Positions 33,862 through 43,066 of a DNA stretch of 44,013 nucleotides are shown piece by piece. Source of the stretch: Opitutus sp. GAS368 (GTDB lineage: Bacteria; Verrucomicrobiota; Verrucomicrobiia; Opitutales; Opitutaceae). The DNA is taken from positions 1-44,013 of the forward strand of contig CAMDOO010000019.1 of the NCBI GenBank assembly GCA_945903545.1, given 5' to 3'. Positions within the stretch are counted from its first letter, which is position 1. Each line of letters begins with the position of its first letter. Under the pieces are notes generated by a model, which saw only the letters and a program-made list of their open reading frames with translations, did no database searches and was not told the DNA's origin. Made by a program: the position numbers and the translations under genes.

Positions 33862-34275
33862 ATGAAAAGTAAACGTTCGATGGTTCTGCAGGCCTCCGAA
33901 AAGTACGTCGCGATCAAGTTTGATTTTGCAAGGAAGATTAATTTGGGGGCGCTCGAAATTAGACCGAGCGGCACTCCAACGGGAACGCTCAACGCGCGTA
34001 AATGGCTCATTGAACTTATCGCAGAGGCCGGGGGAGATCTCACGGCGCATCCGAGCTTCAACGCCTCAGTCGATCATGAACTCAGGGCGGGTGGTGGCGT
34101 AGGTTATGCCGGGTGGGTGGATTTCGGGGATTTTGAGTCAGCCGTCTCTTACTTGGGAAAGTTTTTTAAAGTGCTTTCATGTGAAGATAAGAAGCGCCGT
34201 TCTGGTCGTCTAGGGACGGTCCCAGCTCGAAAGCCGATTAGACCCCGAAAAAGCTTAGTTCGCGACGCCGCTTGA
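33862..34275 (+). CDS. Orphan hypothetical protein in a low-GC island
   Basis: This 137-aa ORF is not recognised. It begins MKSKRSMVLQASEKYVAIKFDF and ends with a basic segment (KKRRSGRLGTVPARKPIRPRKS). The middle (NARKWLIELIAEAGGDLTAHPS and GYAGWVDFGDFESAVSYLGKFFKVLS) could form a small alpha/beta domain. There is no signal peptide or membrane segment. Hand counting gives about 51% G+C for 33841-34260, against about two-thirds elsewhere, and rarer AT-ending codons are common. This suggests horizontal origin or a non-coding region. The basic tail would suit nucleic-acid binding, but that is only a guess. Confidence 0.45.
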   Translation: MKSKRSMVLQASEKYVAIKFDFARKINLGALEIRPSGTPTGTLNARKWLIELIAEAGGDLTAHPSFNASVDHELRAGGGVGYAGWVDFGDFESAVSYLGKFFKVLSCEDKKRRSGRLGTVPARKPIRPRKSLVRDAA

Positions 34276-34522
34276 TGTCTGGGTTGGGCGGACGATCAGG
34301 ACGGCTCATGAGGGTCAATATGGCTAACCCAGAGGGGCGCCAAAGGCCTCAATCATCTTCGAGGTGACGGTCCTGGGAGATTTACGGAAGCCTCTGGAGT
34401 TCAGGCATCCTGAAGAAGGATTGCCGGGGGGCTACTTAAGCAGGGAAGGGGTCGGATGATCCCGTGACGTTTCTTGGTGTGTCTTGGGAATCACGCACTG
34501 TGCCTGAGGTTTTTCGCGTCAA
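34276..34522. other. Spacer without recognised gene (orphan ORF-glmS)
   Basis: There is no convincing gene here. A small inverted repeat TTCAGG-CAT-CCTGAA lies at about 34398-34412. Composition returns toward the average near glmS. The right end runs into the alternative hairpin region at 34523-34585. Confidence 0.45.
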
Positions 34523-34574
34523 TCTCCACCGCAATGCTGGCGTATACGTTCCGGTGGAGAGTGCTGCAAAGCAT

Positions 34575-34585
<11 letters not shown>
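34523..34585. other. Mutually exclusive hairpins at the glmS 3' end
   Basis: TCTCCACCG (34523-34531) can pair with CGGTGGAGA (34552-34560). The same central segment can instead pair with CTCCACCG (34578-34585), with an inner TGCT/AGCA stem. The second hairpin spans the glmS stop codon (34575-34577). Three segments that pair 1:2 or 2:3 are the layout of an attenuator-like switch, but there is no T-run. Confidence 0.5.
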
Positions 34586-36428
<1,843 letters not shown>

Positions 36429-36518
36429 GTTTTTTCCTTTTTGTTTGGCGAAAGTAAGCGGCCCACCCAAAGGTCAATCAAGGCTTTAGCTCACCAACCC
36501 CGCTGGGCCCCATTCTCC

Positions 36519-37808
36519 ATGAGGAATAAAAAACGAGTTTTGGCAGTGATCATGGGCGGCGGTCGCGGCACGCGCCTATCGCCCCTTACCTTGGAACGCT
36601 GCAAGCCCGCGGTGCCGCTGGCGGGCAAGTACCGGCTCGTCGACATTCCGATCAGCAACTGCATCAACTCCGACATCAACCGGATCTTCATCCTGACGCA
36701 GTTCAACACCGCGTCGCTGCACCGGCACATCCAGAGCGCCTTCCACTTCGACGCCTTCGGCGGCGGCTTTGTCGACATCCTCTCGGCCGAGCAGACGGAG
36801 ACCCGCGCCGACTGGTACCAAGGCACGGCCGACGCCGTCCGCCGCAACCTCGTCCACTTCCGCAGCTCCCCGCACGACCTCGTCCTGATCCTCTCGGGTG
36901 ACCAGCTCTACCGGATGGATTTCGGCGCGATCATCGCCGAGCACATCGCGAACCAGGCGGACGTGACCATTGCGGCCATCCCGTTCCCCGCCTCGAAGGT
37001 CGAGGGCCTCGGCCTGATGCGCGTCGGCGACGACCTCGGCATCCAGCAATTCGTCGAGAAGCCGAAGGACCCCGCGGTGATCGAGAGCCTGACGCTCAGC
37101 CGCAGCCTCGAGGCCAAGCTGAAGTCGCAGTCGCCGGAGAAGCACTGCCTCGCCTCGATGGGCATTTACCTCTTCAACCGTTCGGTCCTGGCCGAGGCGC
37201 TCGACAACGGCATGACGGACTTCGGCAAGGAGGTCATCCCGTCGCTCCTTGGCAAAAAGCGGCTCTTCGCGAGCATCTTCGAGGGCTACTGGGAGGACAT
37301 CGGCACCGTGCGCGCCTTCTTCGAGGCCAACCTCGCCCTCGCGCAGGCCAACCCGCCCTTCGACTTCTACGACGCCACCTATCCGATCTACAGCGAGGAG
37401 CGCCACCTGCCATCGACCAAGCTCGACCGTTGCGCGGTCGAGCACGCCGTCATCGCCGACGGCTGCATCCTCACGGCCTCGTCGCTCAAGCACTCCGTCA
37501 TCGGCGTGCGCTCCTTCATCGGTGAGGGCACGACCCTGCAGGACAGCGTGGTGATGGGCTCCGACTATTATGAGAACGCCGAGCAGATCGCCGAGAACAA
37601 GGCGCGCGGTCGTCCCGCGATCGGCATCGGGCGCAACTGCCGGATCATGCACGCGATCATCGACAAGAACGCCCGCATCGGCGACGGCGTGGTCCTCGAC
37701 CCCGCCGGCAAAGCCGACGGCAAGTACCTCGACGGTGCCGTGATCATCCGCGACGGCGTCCTGGTCGTGCCGAAGGGCGCGACGCTGCCGACCGGCACGA
37801 CGATCTGA
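36519..37808 (+). CDS. glgC: Glucose-1-phosphate adenylyltransferase (GlgC)
   Basis: This 429-aa enzyme makes ADP-glucose for glycogen synthesis, the regulated step in bacteria. Visible blocks are VIMGGGRGTRLSPLTLERCK (nucleotide loop), YRLVDIPISNCINSDINRIF, DWYQGTADAVRRNL (conserved catalytic region), LSGDQLYRMDF with the metal-binding Asp, FVEKPKDP, GIYLFNRSVL and YWEDIGTVRAFFEANL. A left-handed beta-helix follows (VIADGCIL to the C-terminus). The ATG at 36519 begins the family's usual MRNKKRVLAVIMGG. The frame extends far upstream only because it shadows glmS on the other strand. It is the only glycogen gene in the window. Confidence 0.97.
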   Translation: MRNKKRVLAVIMGGGRGTRLSPLTLERCKPAVPLAGKYRLVDIPISNCINSDINRIFILTQFNTASLHRHIQSAFHFDAFGGGFVDILSAEQTETRADWYQGTADAVRRNLVHFRSSPHDLVLILSGDQLYRMDFGAIIAEHIANQADVTIAAIPFPASKVEGLGLMRVGDDLGIQQFVEKPKDPAVIESLTLSRSLEAKLKSQSPEKHCLASMGIYLFNRSVLAEALDNGMTDFGKEVIPSLLGKKRLFASIFEGYWEDIGTVRAFFEANLALAQANPPFDFYDATYPIYSEERHLPSTKLDRCAVEHAVIADGCILTASSLKHSVIGVRSFIGEGTTLQDSVVMGSDYYENAEQIAENKARGRPAIGIGRNCRIMHAIIDKNARIGDGVVLDPAGKADGKYLDGAVIIRDGVLVVPKGATLPTGTTI

Positions 37809-37813
37809 GAGTT

Positions 37814-37831
37814 GCAGCCGCGCGCGGCTGC
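37814..37831 (+). terminator. Palindromic hairpin after glgC, probable terminator
   Basis: GCAGCCGC-GC-GCGGCTGC is a perfect 18-bp palindrome beginning 6 bp past the glgC stop. GTTGTTGG follows in place of a plain T-run, so termination strength is uncertain. Confidence 0.55.
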
Positions 37832-38163
37832 GACGGTTGTTGGTTGGACGGTTATTGGTTGTTGGGGCGCGCGGCGGATCCCAATCCTCCTGACGCAGAG
37901 GGCGCAGAGCTCTGTGGGTAGGGCTGGCTCGACGAGCCGGCCGGGATGGATGTTCTGGCTGCTGCATACCTCGACGCCGTTTGGTCAGGACGGGGCACAC
38001 GTGCCCTGATCCGGTTCATTTTCTCGGAGGGATGGGTAACACCCTATATGATCCGGTTGGTTTTTGGCTATGCTGCGTTCGCACGACCCGGTGCGGCGCA
38101 CTCCTGACTTTGGGCGACCATCAGCGGTCGCGAACCATCGCGCCCGATCCGATCATCCCCCCT
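37832..38163. repeat. Spacer of mixed short repeats (glgC-DUF2934)
   Basis: The spacer holds GGTTGTTGGTT and GGTTATTGGTTGTTGG units (37835-37864), ACGCAGAGGGCGCAGAG (8-bp period, 37893-37909), a GGCTGGCTC-GAC-GAGCCGGCC hairpin (37922-37942) next to GGTAGGG, and GGGCAC-AC-GTGCCC near 37993. No gene is supported. Confidence 0.6.
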
Positions 38164-38532
38164 TTGAAAACACCCACTCACGACGCAATTGCCCGGCAGG
38201 CCCATGAACTTTGGCAGGACCGGGGCTGTCCCAACGGCAGCGACTCGGAGATCTGGCTCGAGGCCGAGCGCCAGCTGGCCGGGGGCGAGGAGGCCCAGAT
38301 TTTCAATGCCCGCGCGGCGGCGGAAACGGCGGCGGAGAGCCAGACCGAGTATTACCTCCCGTCGACCATGCCGCAGCAGCAGGCCATCCAGGCCGCGCTG
38401 CAGAAGCAGTCCGCCCGCGCGCCGCAAATGGCGCCACCCAACGGCCCGAAGCCCCAGCCGCCCGAGACAGGCAAGCCGCTTTGGGACAAACCCTCTCGGC
38501 GTAACGCCGGGGCGGCGCACCCATTGGTTTAG
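38164..38532 (+). CDS. DUF2934 domain protein
   Basis: This is a 122-aa protein if the TTG at 38164 (LKTPTHDAIARQAH) is the start. No suitable ATG exists, and the longer open frame to 37981 runs through repeats. The segment IARQAHELWQDRGCPNGSDSEIWLEAERQL matches the short DUF2934 motif (AYxLWxxxGxPxGxDxxxWxxAExEL), whose function is unknown. The C-terminal half is Gln/Ala/Pro-rich and low in complexity (PQQQAIQAALQKQ, then PPNGPKPQPPETGKPLWDKPS). There is no signal peptide, so it is probably cytoplasmic. It is convergent with the next gene across a palindromic repeat. Confidence 0.75.
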   Translation: MKTPTHDAIARQAHELWQDRGCPNGSDSEIWLEAERQLAGGEEAQIFNARAAAETAAESQTEYYLPSTMPQQQAIQAALQKQSARAPQMAPPNGPKPQPPETGKPLWDKPSRRNAGAAHPLV

Positions 38533-38582
38533 CAGCTTGCGGGCGTGTAGCCCGACAGGCGGCTGGAGCATTTTAAGGATTT

Positions 38583-38663
38583 CTGTAGCCGGGGCCGTTG
38601 ACCCCGGTTTGCCATTCTTCATTCGCGGTCCGCAGGCACCGGGGTCAACGACCCCGGCTACAG
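38583..38663. repeat. CTGTAGC palindromic repeat, copy 2
   Basis: The arms are 25 bp each, starting CTGTAGCCGGGG and ending CCCCGGCTACAG, and match at 24 of 25 positions. Each arm itself contains a GGGG-CGTTGA-CCCC type hairpin. The element lies between two convergent genes, 15 bp from the stop of the minus-strand gene, and may act as a bidirectional terminator. It is related to 31250-31301. Confidence 0.88.
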
Positions 38664-38678
38664 TATTTTGAAACCGCT

Positions 38679-39386
38679 CTAACTGATCAGCAGCAGCCGC
38701 GACTGCCCGGGCGTTGTCGCCGGGGCGCGGTGGATGCAGGGCGGCACCGCGCTGTCCGGATGCCTGATGGCGAGGCGCCAGAGGTTGCCGGGGCCGAAGG
38801 CAAACGGCCGGGCGTGCGGCAACGGGGCGTAATGCAGGTCGTAGCACTGCTCGGTGAGGTGGGCCCGGAAGTCGTCGTTGTCCGCCCCGCCGAACTGCGC
38901 GACCAGGGCCGCGCGCGTCTCGGGCACATCCACGCGCCGCCGCGCCTCCTCGTTGCGCAGCCCCTCGCTGGACGGCCCGAAATAGGTGCACAGAAATGTG
39001 TCCGCCTCGACCGGCGCGCTGTCTGCATGAAACGAAAACACGTCCACCGGCACCGGCCCCGCCTCCTCGTCGCGCGGATAACCATGAATGCAGTTGAGCA
39101 CCGGATCCAGCGCGTGGTCCCGCAGCAGCCGCAAGTCCGCCAGCATCTGCTCCACCGCGATGCGTCCCGCCGCGCTCAGCGGCAAGGCCCGCAACCGCCC
39201 CTCATCCAGCGTTACGATTGGGTCGGAGTTGCTCGCCCCGAGCCGCGCCACCACCTCCGCATAATCACCCGGCAGCGTCCGCTCCCAGCAAAGCGCATTC
39301 ACGCCGTTGGCAAACCGCGTCGTCACCAGCTCGTGGAATGAGCCCACCCGGCGGAGCTGCGGGTTATCGGTAGGCAAAGCGGTCAT
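38679..39386 (-). CDS. Conserved protein of unknown function with HxD...H pattern (possibly DUF1826-like)
   Basis: This 235-aa protein is not recognised with confidence. It has the segment DVFSFHADSAPVEADTFLC with His120 and Asp122, followed by TYFGPSSEGLRNEEARRRVDVP, and a late CIHRAPATTPGQSRLLLIS with His219 and an Arg about a dozen residues on. The HxD, distal His and Arg spacing recalls the iron site of 2-oxoglutarate dioxygenase folds. It also resembles what I remember of DUF1826. Neither was tested. There is no signal peptide or membrane segment. It stands alone, convergent with the DUF2934 gene across a palindromic repeat. Confidence 0.7.
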   Translation of the reverse strand: MTALPTDNPQLRRVGSFHELVTTRFANGVNALCWERTLPGDYAEVVARLGASNSDPIVTLDEGRLRALPLSAAGRIAVEQMLADLRLLRDHALDPVLNCIHGYPRDEEAGPVPVDVFSFHADSAPVEADTFLCTYFGPSSEGLRNEEARRRVDVPETRAALVAQFGGADNDDFRAHLTEQCYDLHYAPLPHARPFAFGPGNLWRLAIRHPDSAVPPCIHRAPATTPGQSRLLLIS

Positions 39387-39441
39387 GCCCGCCGATCGCG
39401 GCTCACGTTCGGGGCGGCGTCAAGACAGCCCGATCCCCAGA

Positions 39442-39598
39442 TTTTTTGCCACAGAGAGCACAGAGCCCAAGCCTGGTTGCCTGGATCCGGAATTATTGGC
39501 CGCAAAAAGGCGCAAAAGACGCAAAAAAGCATCGAACTCAGCCCCTGCGGTTTTGGTGCGGAGATCGAAATCCGTTTATGCGCCTTTTTGCGGCCAAT
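39442..39598. repeat. CACAGAG array and 20-bp inverted CGCAAAAAG repeat
   Basis: TTTTTTGCCACAGAGAGCAC lies at 39442-39461. At 39495-39514, ATTGGCCGCAAAAAGGCGCA is matched by its exact reverse complement at 39579-39598. CGCAAAA units at 9-10 bp steps (39501-39529) follow the first arm. The repeat fills the spacer between the unknown gene and trhO. Confidence 0.85.
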
Positions 39599-39751
39599 CC
39601 AGCTCGGGGTTCTAAACCCCAAACAACGAGGCTCGGGCGGCGCCTGCCCTCCATAGCTCGAAGAGCGACGGAGGGTGTCTCTGCCTGCCTCGGCGAAGCG
39701 CACCGAAGACGGGTGGCAAACCCCGGATCGGATGCTGACTCTGCTTCTCCG

Positions 39752-39781
39752 ACCTTAGCGTTCTTCGCGTCTTGGCGTGCC
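39752..39781. repeat. CGCGAAGA-type repeat overlapping the trhO 3' end
   Basis: On the minus strand this reads GGCACGCCAAGACGCGAAGA, of the same family as the array at 43989-44013. It encodes the last residues of TrhO (GTPRREER) and its stop. Confidence 0.75.
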
Positions 39782-40606
39782 AACCGTTTTAACTCCGAAG
39801 CAATGTGGGCAGCTCACATCCGGCACATACCGCGGATCGCGCTGCTCCGGTTCGGTGAGCGGCATCTGGCAATTCCAGCACAGGACCGACTTGGTCTCGC
39901 GCAGGGCGGGGTCCACGCCGACCCGGCGGTCGAACACGAAACACTCGCCCTCGTAGTGGGCTCCCCCGCATTCCTCGAAGTACTTCAGGATCCCGCCGTC
40001 GAGCTGGTGGACGTTGGTGAAGCCGGCCTGCTCCAGGTAGGGCCCGGCCTTCTCGCAGCGGATGCCGCCCGTGCAGAACATCACGATGGGCTGGTGCTTC
40101 AGCTCGGCGGGCAGCTTGTCCGCGGCGGCGGGGAATTCCCGGAAGTGGTCGATGTGCGCGGCCCGCGCCCCCCGGAACGTGCCGAGCCGCACCTCGTAGT
40201 CGTTGCGCGTGTCGAGCAGCGTGATTGGGCGGCCCTCGTCGAGCCATTGCTTGAGCGTGCGGGCGGGGAGCTTGGCCGTCGGCCGCCGGGCCGGATCGAT
40301 GCCGGGAACGCCAAACGCGATGATCTCCTGCTTGATCTTCACCAGCATCCGGTTGAACGGTTGCTCGTCGCTGGGACTCTCCTTCGGCGCCAGGTCCTCC
40401 AGCCCCGGCACGGCGCGGAGTTCGCCGAGCAGCGCCGCGATGTCGTCGCGCTGTCCGGCAACGAAGAGATTGATGCCCTCCGGGCTCAGCAGAATCGTCC
40501 CGCGCAGCCCGCGCGCGACCGTGAACTCCCGCAGCCGGTCCCGCAGCGGCACCAGCTCTGCCAGCGGCGTGAACTTGTAGACGGAAATATTCAGGAAGGT
40601 GGACAT
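39755..40606 (-). CDS. trhO: tRNA uridine(34) hydroxylase TrhO (YceA/rhodanese type)
   Basis: This 283-aa protein carries an N-terminal acylphosphatase-like region ([36 protein letters not shown]) and a rhodanese domain ([39 protein letters not shown] with the active-site Cys, [15 protein letters not shown]). Near the C-terminus, [13 protein letters not shown] and SCPHC form two Cys pairs that may bind zinc. TrhO adds a hydroxyl to U34 of some tRNAs, the first step toward cmo5U/mo5U. The ATG at 40606 ([10 protein letters not shown]) is preferred over a longer open frame. The final eight residues derive from an intergenic repeat, so the natural stop may have been displaced. Confidence 0.93.
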   Translation of the reverse strand: MSTFLNISVYKFTPLAELVPLRDRLREFTVARGLRGTILLSPEGINLFVAGQRDDIAALLGELRAVPGLEDLAPKESPSDEQPFNRMLVKIKQEIIAFGVPGIDPARRPTAKLPARTLKQWLDEGRPITLLDTRNDYEVRLGTFRGARAAHIDHFREFPAAADKLPAELKHQPIVMFCTGGIRCEKAGPYLEQAGFTNVHQLDGGILKYFEECGGAHYEGECFVFDRRVGVDPALRETKSVLCWNCQMPLTEPEQRDPRYVPDVSCPHCFGVKTVGTPRREER

Positions 40607-40687
40607 GGCGGCGGAGCAGGAACACGACACGGGTGCGCCGAGAAGATTGCCAGATCGAAGGTGGGGGGCGCGCCGGACGCAGCGTCC

Positions 40688-40717
40688 GACGAATTTCAGA
40701 TCTGAAATCTGAAATCC
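40688..40717. repeat. GAAATCT-type repeat, copy a
   Basis: CCGACGAATTTCAGATCTGA begins a 30-bp element with 7-bp-period GAAATCT units. A GGACG-CAG-CGTCC hairpin precedes it. It lies between trhO and the Old Yellow Enzyme gene and is one of five copies in the last 3.4 kb. Confidence 0.8.
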
Positions 40718-40787
40718 TCGGCCGTGGTTGTGATTTCCCAAAAGCTGGATGTGATGCAGGCCTCTCCCGCCAACCCGACCTCGCTCC

Positions 40788-41885
40788 ATGTCCCACGATC
40801 CGCTCTTCACTCCCGTCAAACTCGGCGCCCTCGCGCTCCCCAACCGCATCCTGATGGCGCCGCTCACCCGCTGCCGGGCGGATGCCGAGCACGTGCCGAC
40901 CGCGATCATGGCCGAGTATTACGCCCAGCGCGCCAGCGCCGGACTGCTCATCGCCGAGGCCACCATGGCGATCGAGGGCAATTCGGCCTTCGGCGGCCGG
41001 GAACCCGGCATCCACTCCCCGGCCCAGGTTGCGGGCTGGAAAAAGGTCACCGATGCCGTCCACGCCAAGGGCGGCCGGATCGTGCTGCAGCTCTGGCATG
41101 GGGGCCGCGCCTGCCACTCGCTTCTCAATATGGGCGCCCAGCCGGTGGGGCCGAGCCCGCTGCGCATCGAGAACGACGAGACCCATACCCCGCAGGGTAA
41201 AAAACCCTACGAGGTGCCGCGCGAGCTGCGCGACGACGAGCTGCCCGGCATCGTGGCGGGATTCCGCCACGCCGCGGCCAATGCCAAGGCTGCCGGCTTT
41301 GACGGCGTCGAGGTCCACGGCGCCAACGGTTACCTCCTCGATGAATTCCTGCGCAGCGGCAGCAACCACCGCTCCGGTCCCTACGGCGGCCCGTTGGCCA
41401 ACCGGGCCCGTCTGCTCCTCGAGGTGACCGATGCCGTCATCGGCGTCTGGGGCGCCGACCGCGTCGGCGTGCGCATCTCACCGTTGAACAGCTACAATTT
41501 CATGCAGGACGACAATCCGGTCGAGGTCACCCGGTACGTCGCGACCGAACTGAACCGCCGCGGCATCGCCTATCTCCACCTCATGCGGGGTGACTTCTTC
41601 GGCGTGCAGAAAGCCGACGTTGTCACGCCCGCCCGCCAGGCGTTCCACGGTGCCCTCGTGGGCAACATGGGCTACTCGCCCGAGGAAGCGGCCGCCGCGG
41701 TCACCTCCGGCACCCTTGCCGCCGTCGCCTTCGGCCATCACTACGTCAGCAACCCCGACCTGGTGGAACGCGTGCAGCGTGGTGTGCCCCTCGTCGAGCC
41801 GAACGCGGCCACGTTCTACAGCCCGGGCGCCCGCGGCTACACCGACTATCCGACCCTGCATGGTGTCACGCCGGGAGCGCAGTGA
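40788..41885 (+). CDS. Old Yellow Enzyme family alkene reductase (NemA-like)
   Basis: This 365-aa FMN-dependent oxidoreductase shows the family start [30 protein letters not shown]-binding and substrate residues in [12 protein letters not shown], the conserved [25 protein letters not shown] with the His-x-x-Asn active-site pair, [13 protein letters not shown], and [20 protein letters not shown] near the end. The enzymes reduce activated double bonds such as N-ethylmaleimide, nitro-compounds and enals using NADPH, often in stress response. The physiological substrate is unknown. It is a single gene flanked by GAAATCT-type repeats on both sides, with no evident operon. Confidence 0.94.
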   Translation: MSHDPLFTPVKLGALALPNRILMAPLTRCRADAEHVPTAIMAEYYAQRASAGLLIAEATMAIEGNSAFGGREPGIHSPAQVAGWKKVTDAVHAKGGRIVLQLWHGGRACHSLLNMGAQPVGPSPLRIENDETHTPQGKKPYEVPRELRDDELPGIVAGFRHAAANAKAAGFDGVEVHGANGYLLDEFLRSGSNHRSGPYGGPLANRARLLLEVTDAVIGVWGADRVGVRISPLNSYNFMQDDNPVEVTRYVATELNRRGIAYLHLMRGDFFGVQKADVVTPARQAFHGALVGNMGYSPEEAAAAVTSGTLAAVAFGHHYVSNPDLVERVQRGVPLVEPNAATFYSPGARGYTDYPTLHGVTPGAQ

Positions 41886-41901
41886 TCGCAGAGGATGGGC
41901 T

Positions 41902-41942
41902 CCGACGAATCTCAGATCTCAAATTTCAGATCTGAGATTCCC
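41902..41942. repeat. GAAATCT-type repeat, copy b
   Basis: CCGACGAATCTCAGATCTCA then AATTTCAGATCTGAGATTCC follows the reductase stop by 17 bp. The order CGACGAAT-CTCAGATCT-CAAATTTCAG-ATCTGAGAT gives an inverted pair of CTCAGATCT / ATCTGAG. Confidence 0.85.
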
Positions 41943-41996
41943 GTTTTCCGTGATCGAGGGAGGGCCCGAAGTCACGGCGGCTGGGATTGGCTCGAA

Positions 41997-42034
41997 GGGG
42001 ATTTCAGATTTCAAATTTCAGATCTGAGATCTCC
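41997..42034. repeat. GAAATCT-type repeat, copy c
   Basis: GGGATTTCAGATTTCAAATT then TCAGATCTGAGATCTCCC shares 18 or more consecutive bases with copy b (AAATTTCAGATCTGAGAT). It lies only about 55 bp beyond copy b. Confidence 0.85.
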
Positions 42035-42083
42035 CGCGCCATGCGCGGGGTAGGGCGCGCCGAATTGCGACCCGGTTTTTACA

Positions 42084-42110
42084 GAAGGTCGCGAAGTAAA
42101 CGAAGAATGG
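42084..42110. repeat. 9-bp-period GAAG array next to the NYN gene
   Basis: GAAG occurs at 42084, 42093 and 42102, exactly 9 bp apart (GAAGGTCGC, GAAGTAAAC, GAAGAATGG). It ends 5 bp from the stop of the NYN-domain gene. Confidence 0.8.
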
Positions 42111-42114
42111 GTGC

Positions 42115-42774
42115 TTACAGGTACTTAACCCGTTCCTTGTCATCGAGAGTGAGAATGCCTCTTGCGATGAGAGCAGTCAGTTTGTCGCTTTGCTCGGCTT
42201 CGCCGAGTTTGCCGCCGGCGACGGTGTTGATATGGGCGAGGAGCGAAGACTTCTTTTTCGGCCGCGGGGCCGTGTTGTCACGAAGGCGCGTAATCAGTTT
42301 CTCAAAGCGTTCATCGACCGAGGCAGCCGTGTCGGCCGCGGGCGCGGCTGCCTTTCCCGGTGCCGCCGGTTTGGCTGGGAGGGCCTTGCGCGTTGATGGG
42401 TGAAAAACCCCGGCGAAGGTCTCGTGCCGTGAAACCTGGGTGGCACTGGCAGCGAGATGGTCGACCAGCGGGTTGAAATCCTTGTCCTTGGAAACGATGC
42501 TGAACTGCGCGGCGGGGTATTTTTCCACGGCCCGCCCGAGATAAAACGCGAGGTTGAGATCGAGGGCGTTATGGCCGGAGGCACCCACCTCGACCAGTTT
42601 GACCTGAGAGTGCATCCGGTGGATCTGATGCACGAGGGATAGGTCGAGCTTCGTCTGTTTCTTGCCGATCAGCAGCGTGACATGGATCGGCCGGCCCTCG
42701 ACCAAGCCAAGGTCCACCTTCGGGACGTTTTCAAAGTCTACGAAAACGAAATGCCGGAATACCTCGGAGGTCAT
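42115..42774 (-). CDS. NYN/PIN-domain protein (LabA-like RNase fold)
   Basis: This 219-aa protein begins with a NYN-type PIN fold: HFVFVDFENVPKVDL carries Asp13, Glu15 and Asn16, GHNALDLNLAFYLGRAVEK carries the middle acidic site and SIVSKDKDFNPLVDHL carries the distal Asp. These acidic residues usually bind metal for RNA or DNA cleavage. An Ala/Pro/Lys linker (KALPAKPAAPGKAAAPAAD) follows, then a helical C-terminal region (DERFEKLITRLRDN, then SSLLAHINTVAGGKLGEAEQ) that could be a small nucleic-acid-binding helix-turn-helix. No antitoxin-like partner is adjacent, so a solitary RNA-processing role is more likely than a toxin-antitoxin pair. The target is unknown. Confidence 0.85.
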   Translation of the reverse strand: MTSEVFRHFVFVDFENVPKVDLGLVEGRPIHVTLLIGKKQTKLDLSLVHQIHRMHSQVKLVEVGASGHNALDLNLAFYLGRAVEKYPAAQFSIVSKDKDFNPLVDHLAASATQVSRHETFAGVFHPSTRKALPAKPAAPGKAAAPAADTAASVDERFEKLITRLRDNTAPRPKKKSSLLAHINTVAGGKLGEAEQSDKLTALIARGILTLDDKERVKYL

Positions 42775-42920
42775 GACGGGGTGAACCTATCGCGGTGGCG
42801 GTCGGCTGCAATGCGGGATCGGCCAGATGTTACGGCACAAGGTTGTCTACTCCAGAACTGTCCGGGCGTTTAGCCTTCAACGGTGAATTCCGTGAAATCT
42901 GCGGATGGGGGCCGCAAACC

Positions 42921-43000
42921 AGCGCGTTGGAACAACGCGCTCCAACTCGTCTGCCGAGTCTGAAATTTGAAATCTGAAATTTGAAATCTGAAATCCCCCA
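42921..43000. repeat. Composite repeat: AGCGCGTTG hairpin plus GAAATTT/GAAATCT array, copy d
   Basis: AGCGCGTTG-GAA-CAACGCGCT (42921-42941) forms a hairpin. From 42958, TGAAATTTGAAATCTGAAAT repeats with a 7-bp period for about five units. It is upstream of the MipA-like gene. Confidence 0.9.
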
Positions 43001-43066
43001 TCCGTGATGGGGCTGTCTGCGCCCGAATCGGTTTGATTTTCCGGGGAATCGGCATCGCGTACGGGT

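Noticed and set aside
36429-36518. A glmS ribozyme/riboswitch upstream of glmS
   Set aside because: Only 90 bp separate glmS from the divergent glgC, and none of the ribozyme's conserved core was recognised there; the clear ribosome site is enough.
42115-42774. A toxin-antitoxin pair with the PIN-fold protein as toxin
   Set aside because: No small partner gene lies next to it, and it is longer than typical VapC toxins and carries a linker.
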